Assembly: GCA_019095985.1 (NCBI GenBank)
Contig: CM032659.1
Coordinates: 24,210,716 to 24,274,715, forward strand
Direction of reading: 5' to 3'
Source: Streblospio benedicti
Taxonomy: Eukaryota; Annelida; Polychaeta; Spionida; Spionidae
DNA: 64,000 bases
Part shown: piece after piece, positions 49,001 to 61,481 of the stretch
Layout of the letters: every line of letters starts with the position of its first letter
Position numbering within the stretch: the first letter of the stretch is position 1
Made by a program: the position numbers and the translations under genes
The notes under the pieces: generated by a model
What the model was told of the DNA's origin: nothing
Databases searched by the model: none
The model's input: the letters and a program-made list of their open reading frames with translations, nothing else

Positions 49001-52000
49001 TTAAAATGTTCATTATGTATTTTTAGTCTGTGGCTACGTTATTTTTATCTCTGTTGGTAATCATTTCTGAACCTTCGCTTTTTTTATACCATGTTTGATG
49101 TATGCACTGATCTCTATTTCCAGACATTGTATCTGTATTCACTTGAAGAACAACATGGAGAAATTCAACCTTCTTGTGTAAGTAGAATGCAAATATGTTG
49201 GTGATAAAACCATGTGATTTCACATACTCTATTTATAGACATTAGAGAATTCTTTCTCCAAGTTAAAAGGTCTTAATATGCCTGTCTTAAGTTGTAGATG
49301 AATAATAGGTACCACAGAGGAATTGGTCCAGGGTTCAAATACCGGGAGAGGCTGTGACATAGCCCTCTAGACTTGGAGAAAGACTCCTCTAATGTCAATA
49401 CTTACACCCAAGTCATTTAATTCCAATGTATAATCTATGTATACTCTATTTAGGTACATGACGCGCAAGTTGTACACGTTTGCCAAGGGCGGGTGTGCGG
49501 CTGAGAGTGCTGATAACCCCATGTTCCAGGAGGTGATGCTGCCCGGACACTTCTACCAGATGGCGCTAAAAGTAAGCTGAAACCAAACATATACGATTTC
49601 TTTTTTTTTTTGTTTCTTGTAGACTTTGCAGCCAGGCCACACCATCTGAATGGTGAATAATTAGGGTCAGCTCAAAGAAACTTTGGATTGGATTGATTTA
49701 TTGATTGATTATGTATATAAATGTATACAGTACTCATGCTGGGACTAGTAAAGCAAATCACTCTTTCTATAGTTAGACTTGTTAGCTTGAACTTTAATAA
49801 TAGATTGAGTTATATCCAAACTTTCGTTGTTAAGTGAAATGGAAAAAAGTGTATTTTTGTTCAGCTATCTTTAAAATATAAGTTGACAGAGCTTGGGATA
49901 TCGATCTTATTGTAGTAGATACTAGATAATGAGAATGATTTTTTTCATGTATCACTCAGTTAACTAAAAATTTATTATGAGTCCTGCTACTTTTCAATTT
50001 TGTTGTTATGAAAATTGACAAATCGTACCTTTCTTGCTTTTCAGGAGAAAATAGAGAACTGGTTATACTCGATTAAGGCTAATATTGACCGTGAAATGAA
50101 CCGGAAAGGTCAAGAATACTCGCTCACCAAAGGTTTGGGCTGCACATGATTATTTCAATATAAAAAATGTACAACTTTAAACCTCTGAAAATTGAACATA
50201 CTCTGACAATTTTGCTGATTGTAATCTCAGTGTTTGCACATTTTTATAAGAAAAAAAATTACTCTCGTCTCCGAGCCATTCTAAAGATTGATTCAAATTT
50301 TTATACACATATATAATACCATTCGATTGCGAAATAGTATTTCTTTTACAGCAAACATTTAATTAGGTCTGACGAATGGATGAATAGTTTATGCTAAATT
50401 GCTAATGCAGTTTTTTTGGTTTGATAAGTATTTTATTGCAATTGATCTACAGTCATACATCTATAGCATTTTTTTATGAGCAGTATAAACATAAGTTTTC
50501 ACTATTAGAGACATGATGGGAGTAAGGAAAAGGGACCGCATTAGTGAGCCATCCCCATATCAAAGTTCCACTGCATATACATCCCAGCCATTCTTTCTGT
50601 CCATCTCGCGCTGTGTAATCCAGTGTTTGCTGTTTGTTGTAATCCTGTGTTTGTTCCCTGTAGCTGCTATGCACTCTGCACTGCGGCGGACAGTGGACGT
50701 CGGCCAGCCCATGGTCTACACCATGGCAACCGGTAACCTCGTGTCCAAGACTGGCCTCGGACTCATGCAGGTAATCACCTCGTGGCCACGCACCTTACTG
50801 TAAGGACCAAAGAAATTATAGAAAATTCTATTGATATCTGCTGTTTTTCTCTGCACACGAGTAATTTTGCGAAATTACTTGTAATCCAGGAAGAGGAATA
50901 CGTATAGTTTGTGTAACAAGTATTAGAAGAACTTTCCGAAAACACTGGAGTGTGGTTTGCATGTACATGTTATCCTTTTAAGACAGTAGTAAAACGTAGA
51001 TAATATGGAAAACACTGAAATTACTCACAGAATGTAGACTTATAAATATTACGTTTTGTATTTTATATACTAAGGAGATCTGAGAAATCTGATTGCAAAC
51101 TAGAATTAAGCAATAAAACCTAAAATATCTTCAAATTAACCAAGATGGTTGTTTGATTAAAGAGAAAGCCGTGTGTATGAATCTATGTCCATTGTGCTTG
51201 CGTAGTAAAGGTTTTACTGAAGAAGGCTTCATTATAACTTATAACTACTGTAAGTTTAAGCGTTCAGCCATTAGAGGGTTCATAAATCACTGACTATAAT
51301 ATTAAAATTCTGCACCAAATTAAAGAAAAGGGAGAATTTTTGAAAGAAAATAGTACACTCTGAATATCAAGATATGGCTTTATCTTAGTATTTCATTGAA
51401 TGTATCCTTCAAACAAAAATATTATTATACAGCGACACAAACATCCAAGATTTGAGCCTCACGTTATGTTGTAGATGACCGGCCTGACTGTGGTGGCAGA
51501 CAAGCTCAACTTTTTCCGCTACATCTCGCATTTCCGCTGTATCCACCGTGGCGCCTTCTTTGCTGAGATGAGGACCACGGCCGTGAGGAAACTGCTGCCC
51601 GAGGCATGGGGTCAGTAGGAGTGGACCTTGAATATCAACAGCTCTTTTTATGGCTCAAAACTTGCTTTTGAATCCTTGACATCTTCCCAATTAGGTTAAA
51701 AATTATGAATAATGCATTAGGTAATATTTAGGACTGCAACAATACACCGATGCATCGCTGAATCACGATTTATTTACTCACGATTAAAGTATCGATATGA
51801 TAGTCTATATCGCGATACTTTCACGATATAACTGTTAAATGAATTTATATGCAAAATATTGCATAATTCAAGGTAAATCTTTGTCTTTTCCCATGAGTAT
51901 GGGCGCCGCCATCTTTGCTGTATTGCTCACGGCGTTACTAACAAAATGTCAATTGAATGGCGAATGGCGCTCCGCTATTTCAGTATAGATTTCTTGTGCT

Positions 52001-55000
52001 ACTAGTCGTAACGTACAGCGTGTACAGACTGTTGTGTGTTTTGACGTATGTTTTTTGTTATCGTGATGTGTATTGTATCGTTGCTCAAGCGTATTGTTAC
52101 AGGCCTAGTAATATTGACAGTTCAAATGTCAGTCCAAATTAGTGAGAGGTTTGGGCTGATTAGACATGGGAAGAATATAGGGGGCCTTGTGCCATGGGTT
52201 GATATCATATCGAGTGTAGGAGTGCTTGCAACATGGCATAATCAGTTATGATTAAGAGTGCCGCTGTCTGGGGGTGGGCTTATAGTAAAACCTTTTCATG
52301 GGAACACTTAGTTAATTGAGATGTCTTGCAATTAAAGTCACACATTGTCTAAAATGAAACTTCAAATGGCGTCTGTATACCCCAAACAGATTTTAAGAAA
52401 AGTTTAGAAAAGTTTATAGAAATTTGAACTTGGGAAATACAATTGCAGTAAATGATTTTTGTACTGATGTTGAAACTTGCTTAATGGAGACACTATTTTG
52501 TACTTGCACTAGTGTCTCTAATGAACAGGTTTTTCTGCATTGCAAATATAGCCTTTCAAATTGTATGTGTGTTGTCAGGCTTCCTGTGCCCAGTGCACAC
52601 TCCAGACGGGTCTCCGTGTGGGCTGATGAACCACATGACGGCCAACTGTCAGATCGTGACGAGCGCGTACAACACGACTGGGCTGTCACAGCTGCTCGCA
52701 GACTTGGGTGAGTCGTGAAACAGACTTTACTTTGTTCATTCGCGACATGGGTGAGTCATGAAACAGACTATACTTTGTTTACTCGCAGACATGGATGAGT
52801 TTTGAAACAGACTATACTTTGTTTACTCGCGACATGGGAGAGTCACGAACAGACTCGATTTTTGACTACACTTAAGGGTTGGTTACTGGTTCCTCTGCAT
52901 ATTACAGAGCTTGTCTCATTATAGAGACTGTCTCGTGATGGAGGTGTGTGGCTGTTGCAGGCATGCTGCCGTACGACTCTGCGTGCGTCGACCCCTCGGC
53001 CTCTGCGTACCCGGTGATGCTGGACGGTCGTCTGATCGGCTGGGCCCCCGACTCCCTCGCTCCCAGCCTCGTCAACCAGCTCCGCCACCTCAAGGTCAAC
53101 AACAAGAGCCAGGTACGTGGAGGCTACTCACTGGGTGTATAAAGTACTAATTGAGACAAAGCAGGTGACATGAAGGCATGGATTCACCTGAATCAAATGG
53201 AATATTGCAACATCATATCATTAAAACAGGATCTTTTAAGTGTTTCTGATGGCCCTCTCTGTAAAGTAAAGTTAATAGTCTTGCTTTATACTGTTTTAGG
53301 TTCCACGAGTGCTAGAAGTGTGTCTAGTACCTCGGACTGCAGTATCGTCTCAGTATCCTGGTGTGTACTTGTTTGCGTCTGCTGCTCGTATGATGAGACC
53401 AGTGAAAAATTTGGCTTCTAAAAAAGTGGAACTCATTGGCAGTTTTGAACAGGTAAAATTAAAAATATTTGGGGTGTATTTTAAGTTTGTACAACATAAA
53501 TTTTGTGTGATTATGTACTCTGTGGTTTTTTTTGATCGTTTGTTGTACCAACTTTGTTCGAAAGCTAGTGAGTTTTCTTCTTAGAGGCAGCTATTAAGAT
53601 ATTCAATGTTCATGAGGTATACCTTCATAGTATATGCCCAATAAATGCAATTACGTTTAAATTCTTCTTCGTACAAATATTTGCCATCCGAAATACCTTG
53701 TTGATAATACTTTCTGTATTACAGGTTTACTTGGATATTGCCATAACAGCCGGGGAAGGAGTCAAAGGGGTAAGTGATGGTTGTATTCAGCACATAAGCT
53801 AGTAGTTTACAATTGATTTAGCTCAAATATTTGAAAGTATTGAAGTTCAATATTTGCAGACATGTAGATTAAATATATAAATATAGAATTTATTTGTTCC
53901 AAAATGTGCCACCAAAAGACTTTCTATGAAAGAGTGATACCTAACAAAACCTATCAACTTGTATTTTTTTCACCTTAATATATTCAATAATCAACAGTTT
54001 ATTAAAAAGCTATTGATTTATTGTCCTGTTTTAGTATAAAAATATGTTATTAATTTGTCATACTAATATGGTTGAACCCATCCTTATAACTTTACGTGAT
54101 TAAATCAACAAATCAAAAGGATGTTAAGAAAGCAAACGGAAATGGTGATATTTAGACCTAAGTTATTTACAATTCTTATAATCAGAGCTTGTGATGAATG
54201 GATCCAATTGTACATTTTTAATCTAATTCTAAAACAGTGGGAACTGATGTGGGATACGTGTCATCGGGTAGACTGTTACCACCTACACAAAGGGCTCTGA
54301 GAAAGAAGGCAATCAACTATTGCTTTAGTAAGAATATTCAAGCATGTGTGCAATACACCATTTCTTGTTTATCATGTGACCAGGTAACGACTCACATGGA
54401 GGTGTCGGAAACTACGATGCTGTCGATGATCGCAAACCTTACTCCATACTCAGACTTCAACCAGAGTCCCCGAAACATGTACCAGTGTCAGGTAAGACAT
54501 ACTAACTCGCTCCCAGTTTTTGCATAAGCCGTTTGAAAACTGTTGCCCGTCAAAAACTCTCCTCTTCTCTAATTAGATGACAAGTATGTACGCTGTAATA
54601 GTTGCTTAATGGTACAGTAGAATCTCTCTCTATTAGGACCACCATTGGTACCAGTGTTATGCAGTCTCAATAGAGAGGTTCATTTTGATAGCTTTATGAA
54701 GGTTTGGGACCGTGAAAAGTAGTCCCATTATAGAGATGGACTTAATTGGAGGCTCTACTGCACTAACTTGTAACCCCAATATACCGCTTCTCGTAGATGG
54801 GTAAGCAGACGATGGGGACTCCGTGCCACACGGTCCAGCACCGCGCCGACAACAAGCTGTACCGCATCCAGACGCCGCAGACGCCGCTGTGTCGGCCCGC
54901 AGCCTATGATGAGTACCACATGGGACGAAACGTTTGCCGTCGTCGGTCATCTCGTACACGGTGAGCAGGTTTGGTTATAGGTTTATGGGCCCCAGCATCA

Positions 55001-58000
55001 TCGTGGGCAGGGGTGGTGTGTATGCTCCTGTGATTTTACACTACGGTGAGCAGGCATAAATCCAGCCTAAAATGGATGCCCTGGTACCCTGGTTTTTTGT
55101 GCCTGTTATTTAATTTTCTATGTAATGGGAGTGTATGGTATAGTGTTTGTGTATCATAGTAGTATACATATCGCCCCCAACTCCTCTCCCATGATGTGAT
55201 TTACTGTAAACCTTCAAAATATTTGTAAAAACTCTCAATGTTATTCCCTGTGTTTTACGTAACTTTATGCATTCTTTTGAAACATCTGTAGTTGTCGAAT
55301 TAGGATTTGTATGTAAACTTTGATAAATTTTTATAAGATTGCATGTCATACTTTTGAAAATGATCCCTGAATAAATCCAGCCTAAAATGGATGCCCTGGC
55401 TACCCTGGTCTTTGTGTCTGTTATTTACCTTTCTATGTTATAGTAGTAATGTGTATGGTATAGTGTTTGTGTATCATAGTAGTATACATATCGCCCCGTA
55501 CAACTCCTCTCCCATGATGCTGGGGACCCGGCCGCATACTGTTAACCTTCAAATATATACCGCAATAGTAAAAACTCTCAATGTTATTCCCTGTGTTTTA
55601 CGTAACTTATGCACTCTTTTTGAAACATCTGTAGTTGTCGAATTAGGATTTGTATGTAAACTTTGATAAATTTTTATAAGATTGCATGTCATACTTTTGA
55701 AAATGATCCCTGAATGAAATGTGTTGCAGGATTATGTGACAGTTCTTATAAATCCTATTGATTTGTTTTTAGAACCAACACTGCTGTACAAACAGTGGTT
55801 TTTCACATACCAGCTATACACAAATGCGAATTCAGAGATGATTTTCACAATATATGTTCAAATGTTCAGATAAGAACTGTTGAAATCTCGGTAGATTGAT
55901 GTTTTCCCCTGTTGCAGGGCTATGACATGGAGGATGCCATGATCCTGAGCAAGGGTTCGTATGAGCGAGGATTTGCTCATGGCTCCGTCTACAAGGCAGA
56001 GGTGAGTATAGCGTCCAGTTCTTGTCAGTGTGCACGAAAATAATACACAATTACAACTATCGTAGTACCATGATCAGCCACTAGGTGGCTACAAACAATT
56101 ACATTCTGGGAATATTTTAGATAAGCAGTAATCAGTCGTTACCATTTCCTCCTGCTACGCCGTAGTACCACAGGGTTTTGTTGATCGAGACTAACAAGTA
56201 TGCATGCCCTCTGGTGGCAACAATGGTACTGAGATTTTTATAAATATTTTGATACTGTTGTACATTGTTGATATATGTCACTGGCGCCTGTTTAGGTGTA
56301 ATGAATGATAGGCTTTAGTAAAAGGTACATGCATGCGCCAACAAACCGACGCATCACTAAATTACGTACGCGCCTGTTTAAAAACACGTGCTGGTTTGCT
56401 GGCATGCACATCTAACATTCTAATATTGTCACCCCGTACCATCATTGCCATGCAGCAAATCAGCCTGGCCGACAAGTCCAAGGACCGGGGGATGCTGTCC
56501 CTCATATTTGGCAACAAGCCAGGAGATAAGCGGTCCGAGGCCCTGGACGCCGATGGACTGCCACCCATCGGGACCTACCTACAGCAGGGTGACGCGTACT
56601 ACAGGTGATCTATCCTCTCATCCGGATATGGTTGGGCAGGGCCTAATCATTCGTCATTTTGGAGGGTGTAGTAGGGGTGCTTAGTCAAACTCTTAATTTT
56701 CATCGTAATACCTTTGATCAGTTGGTTCTCTAATGTATGACCTTTATTTACCTCAGCTGAAGATGCACTATAATTATGTACGGGATTAAAATTTGTCTGA
56801 AATTTTAAATTTACAAGTAAAATGCCTCAATGATAGTAATGGTACATTACAAGAGCCCTACATGTGGTCCTAAAATAGGTGCCATGTCCTTGTGTCCATA
56901 TTTGAGTCATTCCCAAAAGTTTCCTAGTCAGTTTTTATATGATGTCTGTATGGCAGAAATATGCATTTGTCTCATGTCAATAAATGTCCAGGAATTAGCC
57001 ACAACGTAAGACGTTCAGTTATTTTGAAAGGAGGCACTGTTGTAGATGTCGGAATTAAGGTGATTTGTATAAACAATATGCATTTATTCACTGAATTAAA
57101 ATGCTAATAACAATTTATTTGTTGTTTAAACACAATGTATGATAGATAAAATGCCACAATTGTGCTGAATTTTTGCATTTGTCTTATCCAACCAGTCTGA
57201 CACTGCGTTCTCCCTATACAAATACGACGTATTTGCACTAACCTGGTATTCTCTTGTCGGCAGCTACGTGAACGTGCAGACGGGCGAGCTCTCCGTCGAG
57301 CGCTACAAGTCACAAGAGCCGGCGCATGTAGACAACATCAAGGTGCTTGGCAACGACTTTGGCAGTGGGCTCATGAACAAGGTAAAGTCAGCAGCGGGCC
57401 CATGAACAAGGTACAGTCGGCAGCGGGATTGTGAACAATGTATAAGGGGTAGGCACTTAAGTAGTGTTACAATGGTATCGGTTTAGTTTACCATGGGATT
57501 AGAAATTGTAGGCGGCACAAGCACAGTTAAAAATCTCATTTCTACTAACCTTCTGGCCACAATATAACAGTGAATTACAACACTGAGTAAGCACATTGTT
57601 ATGTTCAGGTTGTGATCATGCTGCGAATCAACAGGAACCCGATTATTGGCGACAAGTTTGCGAGCAGACACGGCCAGAAGGGCATCTGCAGGTAACAGAC
57701 CTTGGCTAAATACATAAAGATTTCATAATTGCCCAAACTGATGCGACGACCTCATCTTTGGTTTGGATGTATGTGAAATGCTTGCAAGTGAAGTGAGTGG
57801 ATAATACTTGTGTTTGCAGTCAGAAGTGGCCAGTAGAGGACCTGCCCTTCACGGAGACCGGCATGCACCCAGACATCATCTTCAACCCCCACGGATTCCC
57901 CTCCAGAATGACCATAGGTGGGCCAGCTGGCAGTTGTGCAATATATCAGAAAGCTATATTGAACAGTTCGGAAAATAAATCAAAATGATGTTTGTTTAAG

Positions 58001-60629
58001 ATGATATATGGTAAAGAATGTATAAAGCTTCCCCCTCCAGGATGACCATAGGTTGGAGTGGAAGTTCACCAACACTCATGTCCACAACCATGCGTAAATT
58101 TAACAGAATACCACAGCAGCATAATCATTAAAAAGACAATTGATTACCATGTACAACCATCCAAACACCCATGGGCTTATAAAATTTTCAATTTTGGGTG
58201 TCGGTTTTTACATAAATGAGTATGCGGTTACCATTTCAAAAATATTGAGGTTGGCCTTTTTACATGGGTGTGGAGACTGTGGACTCTTAGCTGTCAGGGC
58301 TGCGTAAAGTAGTCTTGGCCTTTCAATGTGCATGTGACCTTGACCTCTTCAGGAATGATGATTGAGTCGATGGCGGGCAAGTCTGCGTCCATGCACGGAC
58401 TGCTGCACGATGCTACGCCCTTTACCTTCTCCGAGGACCACTCAGCCATTGAATACTTCGGGGACCTGCTCACCAAAGGTAGGCACCTATAGTTTGTCTC
58501 TATATCTAAACCATAGAAATAGCAGTTTTCAAGAACATGTAAACCTGTACTCTGTGGGCCAAGACAGTACATGGTAGGTGACAATATGCACTATGACCCC
58601 TTTAGAAAATATTACCGGTATGTAAGTGAGACACGTCAAGACCATATGTATGATATACAAATACGTGCATAAAGCGCTGCAGTCTAACACGCAGTAGTGA
58701 ACAATGAGGGGAAATTTGATTAGTGAACTTTGAATATATGATTGTCAGTTATTATGTGATAGTTTCTAACTACCCTCGCCAATTCTGCACCAAAGGATAT
58801 CACTTGTATCACTTGTGGTTAAAGAAAGTTATGCGGCAAAAAGTGAGTTTGGTATGTATAGCCAGCAAGAATTGAAAGTTGTGAAATTTTGCTGAAAACT
58901 TTCAAATGTAGCTGGCACAGGCAACAAGTGGACAGTCTTTAAATATGTAAACATGGTAACCCTCGAAAAGTAACCTGCTCATCAGGCCATGAACTTTGGA
59001 AACCAGCCAGCCATAGGGGAAATCAGCTGGCGTATAGTCCTGTAGGTGGTCCTTATTGTGTACCCTGGGAACATTGTAATTTTGCCGTGTTGTTTCTTTG
59101 TAACTGTTAATGCAATAAATGTACTCAAAATAAATGAAAGAATTTGTAGATGAGTAATGCTCTGTTGAGATAATCTGATGTAAATCTACTTGCAATTTCT
59201 GATAAACATTTCAATTATAGTTCATTCTAAGTTTTTTTTTATGTACAGACCATGAGAAACCCATCTCTTTAAGTTGTGGCTCAGTAACAGAGTGTAATGC
59301 CGTGTGTGTGTGTGTTGTAGCGGGCTATAACTACCATGGCACGGAGCGCCTGTACTCGGGGGTCAATGGTCGCGAGTTTGAGGCTGACATCTTCATCGGA
59401 GTGGTGTATTATCAGCGCCTCAGGCACATGGTCTCTGACAAGTTCCAGGTAAAGATGTTCACATTAACATTCATTGGTTGTAAATATGCAATGTTTGAAA
59501 GTACATTATCAATGTTGAAGTTCACAATGAGATAAGCATTGCTTCGTCTATGTCTATAGTTGTGTTGTATTGATGGTCGTGTGGCATATTGTAAAATCAG
59601 ATACATTAGGCTCCATAAAATTAATAAAATGTTTCTCGTCCTGCCTATTTTCCTACACATAGGAGGGAGGTCAATTTTATTCTTTATTTTTTATTTTTTA
59701 TTTTGCTGATTTTTCCGTCCTTATATTATAAAAAAAATGAGGAGGGGTTGACTTTTTATTTTTTATTTTTCTTCCGCGCAAAATCTTTCATTTTTCAAGT
59801 TGAATATTGGGCCATGAATGAACTACATGTGTTAAAATTGTATGTAAACAATGTCTTTCTATTATCAAAATCATAAAACATCACTTATAAAACAACTAGT
59901 ATAATCAATGAAGTATAATATCTAGCGTGCATAGCAAACAAATGACAGGCCTCTGACACGGGGCTGTTGTGTTTGCAGCCCGGCGGGATGGCCGTTTATT
60001 TTTCTATCACTGGGGAGGCAATAAAAATGTGCAGGAGGCTGGACTATACACAGGAGGGAAGGGACGAGAAACATTTTATTATTTTTATGGGGCCTTAGCG
60101 AATTTTGCAGACAAGTGTTGTTTATTCTCCTATATTAGACTTTAATTCATCAAACAGCTCTAGTCAGTGGACTTCTAACTACATATAGTCATGGGCGTCT
60201 AACAAGATGTAGTATTTAAAGGGCATTATAAATCATGGGTAATATTTTGACTAATGCATATGTATGCAAATTATGAAATACGTGATTATATGCGTACGTG
60301 AACTGTGATAGGTTTACATCCAAAAACATAGAGGTCATTGTTATTTCCATATCCTGTGTATTATATTGTCGTGTCATTAGGTCTATAGTCTGTGATAGTA
60401 AACCTACCGAGGTGCAAGTGGACCCGATTACTACATAAATGGGTGATGTGTTTTGTGCTGATAGGTGAGAACGACGGGTGCCTATGATCAACTCACCAAG
60501 CAGCCAGTGAAGGGCAGGAAGAGAGGCGGCGGGGTACGCTTTGGTGAGATGGAGAGGGATGGACTACTTTCACACGGAACTTCTTTCTTGCTACAGGATC
60601 GGCTGCTACTCAATTCTGATCATCACAAG
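40091..60629 (+). CDS. POLR1B: DNA-directed RNA polymerase I subunit RPA2 (3'-incomplete)
   Basis: Second-largest, catalytic-core subunit of RNA polymerase I, which makes pre-rRNA in the nucleolus. Exons: 40091-40165, 42494-42571, 43003-43062, 43692-43766, 45138-45237, 45819-45959, 46734-46832, 47336-47431, 47980-48056, 48520-48666, 49124-49177, 49454-49571, 50045-50132, 50664-50770, 51475-51610, 52579-52707, 52961-53112, 53300-53452, 53725-53769, 54384-54491, 54797-54960, 55918-56001, 56456-56604, 57264-57381, 57609-57691, 57820-57917, 58353-58478, 59321-59448, 60465-60629. Signatures in order: [12 protein letters not shown] (N-terminus), [81 protein letters not shown] (active-centre region), [18 protein letters not shown] and [20 protein letters not shown]. 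About 1050 residues are visible; the C-terminal zinc ribbon (about 70) lies past the window. Phases agree at nearly every junction. Exceptions: about seven residues are missing between exons 4 and 5, and exon 21 is one base off frame. Exon 6 has a weak donor (GTCCGT). Confidence 0.96.
40940..41190 (+). repeat. Dispersed repeat, copy 1
   Basis: Shares with 62200-62450 a run of blocks in the same order: AATTTCAC, CGATG(G)TGCA, TTATACATATG(A/G)ATAGAATC, CATATTACTACAGA, AATACAACAACT and ATCCAATTTCTGTG. Non-coding, in POLR1B intron 1; family unknown. The rest of intron 1 (40166-42493) shows nothing else I can support. Confidence 0.5.
45310..45800 (+). repeat. Direct repeat within POLR1B intron 5
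   Basis: About 110 bases at 45310-45420 recur at 45690-45800: both contain ACATTGA, ATCAAATAATCT, CATAGTCTTCTT or CGTAGTCTTCTT, CAAGCC(C/T)AAGTTGCT and ATTT(A/G)GATCA. The second copy runs up to the acceptor of exon 6, so this acceptor's upstream tract arose as part of a duplication. Confidence 0.55.
48196..48298. repeat. Hairpin-forming inverted repeat in POLR1B intron 9
   Basis: GCCAATAACTTGACCATGAC and onward on the left is mirrored by the right arm ending GTCAAATTATTGGC, with an AGATA-rich centre. Arms are about 40 bases with few mismatches. A third GCCAATAACTTGA fragment lies at about 48431. Looks like a small foldback/MITE. Confidence 0.65.
49290..49400 (+). mobile_element. tRNA-derived SINE fragment in POLR1B intron 11
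   Basis: Contains CAGGGTTCAAATACCGGGAG (box-B-like) and the GGCTGTGACATA and GGAGAAAGACTCCTCTAAT blocks also found at 4421-4530. Confidence 0.4.
52696..52855 (+). repeat. Tandem repeat copying the exon 16 splice donor
   Basis: Nearly four units of 43-44 bases, the first starting inside exon 16 (CGCAGACTTGG|GTGAGTCGTG) and the rest in the intron (CGCGACATGGGTGAGTCATG and so on). The second unit keeps a consensus donor 43 bases downstream (GT at 52751), use of which would shift the frame. Confidence 0.85.
54613..54764. mobile_element. Small MITE-like inverted repeat in POLR1B intron 20
   Basis: Starts GTACAGTAGAATCTCTCTCT and ends with GGCTCTACTGCAC, its imperfect complement; internal TAGAGAGGTTCAT and TATAGAGATGGACTTAATTG parts also pair. 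About 150 bases, no coding content. CAGTAGA-type ends suggest a Tc1/mariner/pogo-type derivative, but no clear target duplication is seen. Confidence 0.5.
55050..55713 (+). repeat. Tandem duplication in POLR1B intron 21
   Basis: Two head-to-tail copies of about 330 bases, each running from AATCCAGCCTAAAATGGATG to GAAAATGATCCCTGAAT, with small indels between them. Recent enough for high identity over the full length. Confidence 0.85.
57361..57440 (+). repeat. Tandem repeat copying the exon 24 splice donor
   Basis: GGCAGTGGGCTCATGAACAA|G-GT is followed after 29 bases by GCAGCGGGCCCATGAACAAG with GTACAG, then a third decayed unit (GGCAGCGGGATTGTGAACAA). The second unit carries a usable-looking donor (GT at 57411). 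Confidence 0.8.
59609..60094 (+). mobile_element. Harbinger-type MITE, copy 2, in POLR1B intron 28
   Basis: Inverted ends of about 35 bases beginning GGCTCCATAAAATTAATAAA (left) and GGCCCCATAAAAATAATAAA (right, complement), flanked by TTA on both sides (59606-59608 and 60095-60097). Same element as 34333-34823 but inverted. No transposase. Confidence 0.8.
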
Positions 60630-61324
60630 GTAGGTTTCTATTGTCTTTGTTACTTACAGCTTTATAGGTTGATGTATTTGTCTTACCAGAAGCATTATTC
60701 AGTTATGACCATTTGTTGAAATTATATCTAGCTCAGTCAACAAGTAATTTTGATTTTTAGCTAAGCGAAAACCAATGTTGCAATGCAAAAAATGTGCAAC
60801 ATTTTTACAAAACTAATGATTGTTTGATCACAAAAAAATATAATTTTGTAATCAGATATAATGATCGATTTTCTTCTGGCAAAATGTTACTATGGTGCAG
60901 ATCTGGAATAAGTAACGTTATTAAAAACCTCTTCAAATGAAAAAACAAATATTATAAAAAATTTATTTGTAAAATCAAAATTAAAAAAATATATATATGC
61001 GTGTACATGTGTGTAAATGACAAGCAAAGTTCAAACAAGCTTTTCACTTGTTTGTGTTCAATTTTTACATGGTGATCCGGTTCATGGCTAATAACTATAT
61101 TTTTTTATGATCAACATTTTTAAAGTTTCCACATTTTTCGCATTGCGACGTTGGTGTTTGCCGGTTGATGAAGTTTTGATAGTATTTTGTGCTAGATTTT
61201 GTTAATTTTAAGCTTATGAATACATTAGAGCAGGTTCAATGGTGGAACTTCACTGGGGTCTACACACTTGTGGTTTTCAAACGCCTCATTTTAGAAGATC
61301 ATGTGCAATTTATCCATGTATGTT

Positions 61325-61481
61325 GGATTGAGTTACTAATTTTGAGATAAATCCATTTAAACTTACAGTCTTAATATTTTTTTTGAACATATTTCCATGT
61401 CCATCATCTCAGACGATGGACATGAGAAAATGTCTGACAGTAAGTTTAAATGGATTTATCTCAAAATTAGTCAATCAATCC
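61325..61481. repeat. Large hairpin/foldback repeat
   Basis: Arms 61325-61366 and 61440-61481 (GGATTGAGTTACTAATTTTG and its complement ATTAGTCAATCAATCC outermost, TTTAAACTTAC and GTAAGTTTAAA innermost) are nearly perfect complements. The interior also pairs (CATGTCCATC with GATGGACATG), so almost the whole 157 bases can fold. Confidence 0.8.

Noticed and set aside
52843-53105. Minus-strand frames opposite POLR1B exon 17
   Set aside because: Shadows of a GC-rich real exon on the plus strand; no splice or domain support.
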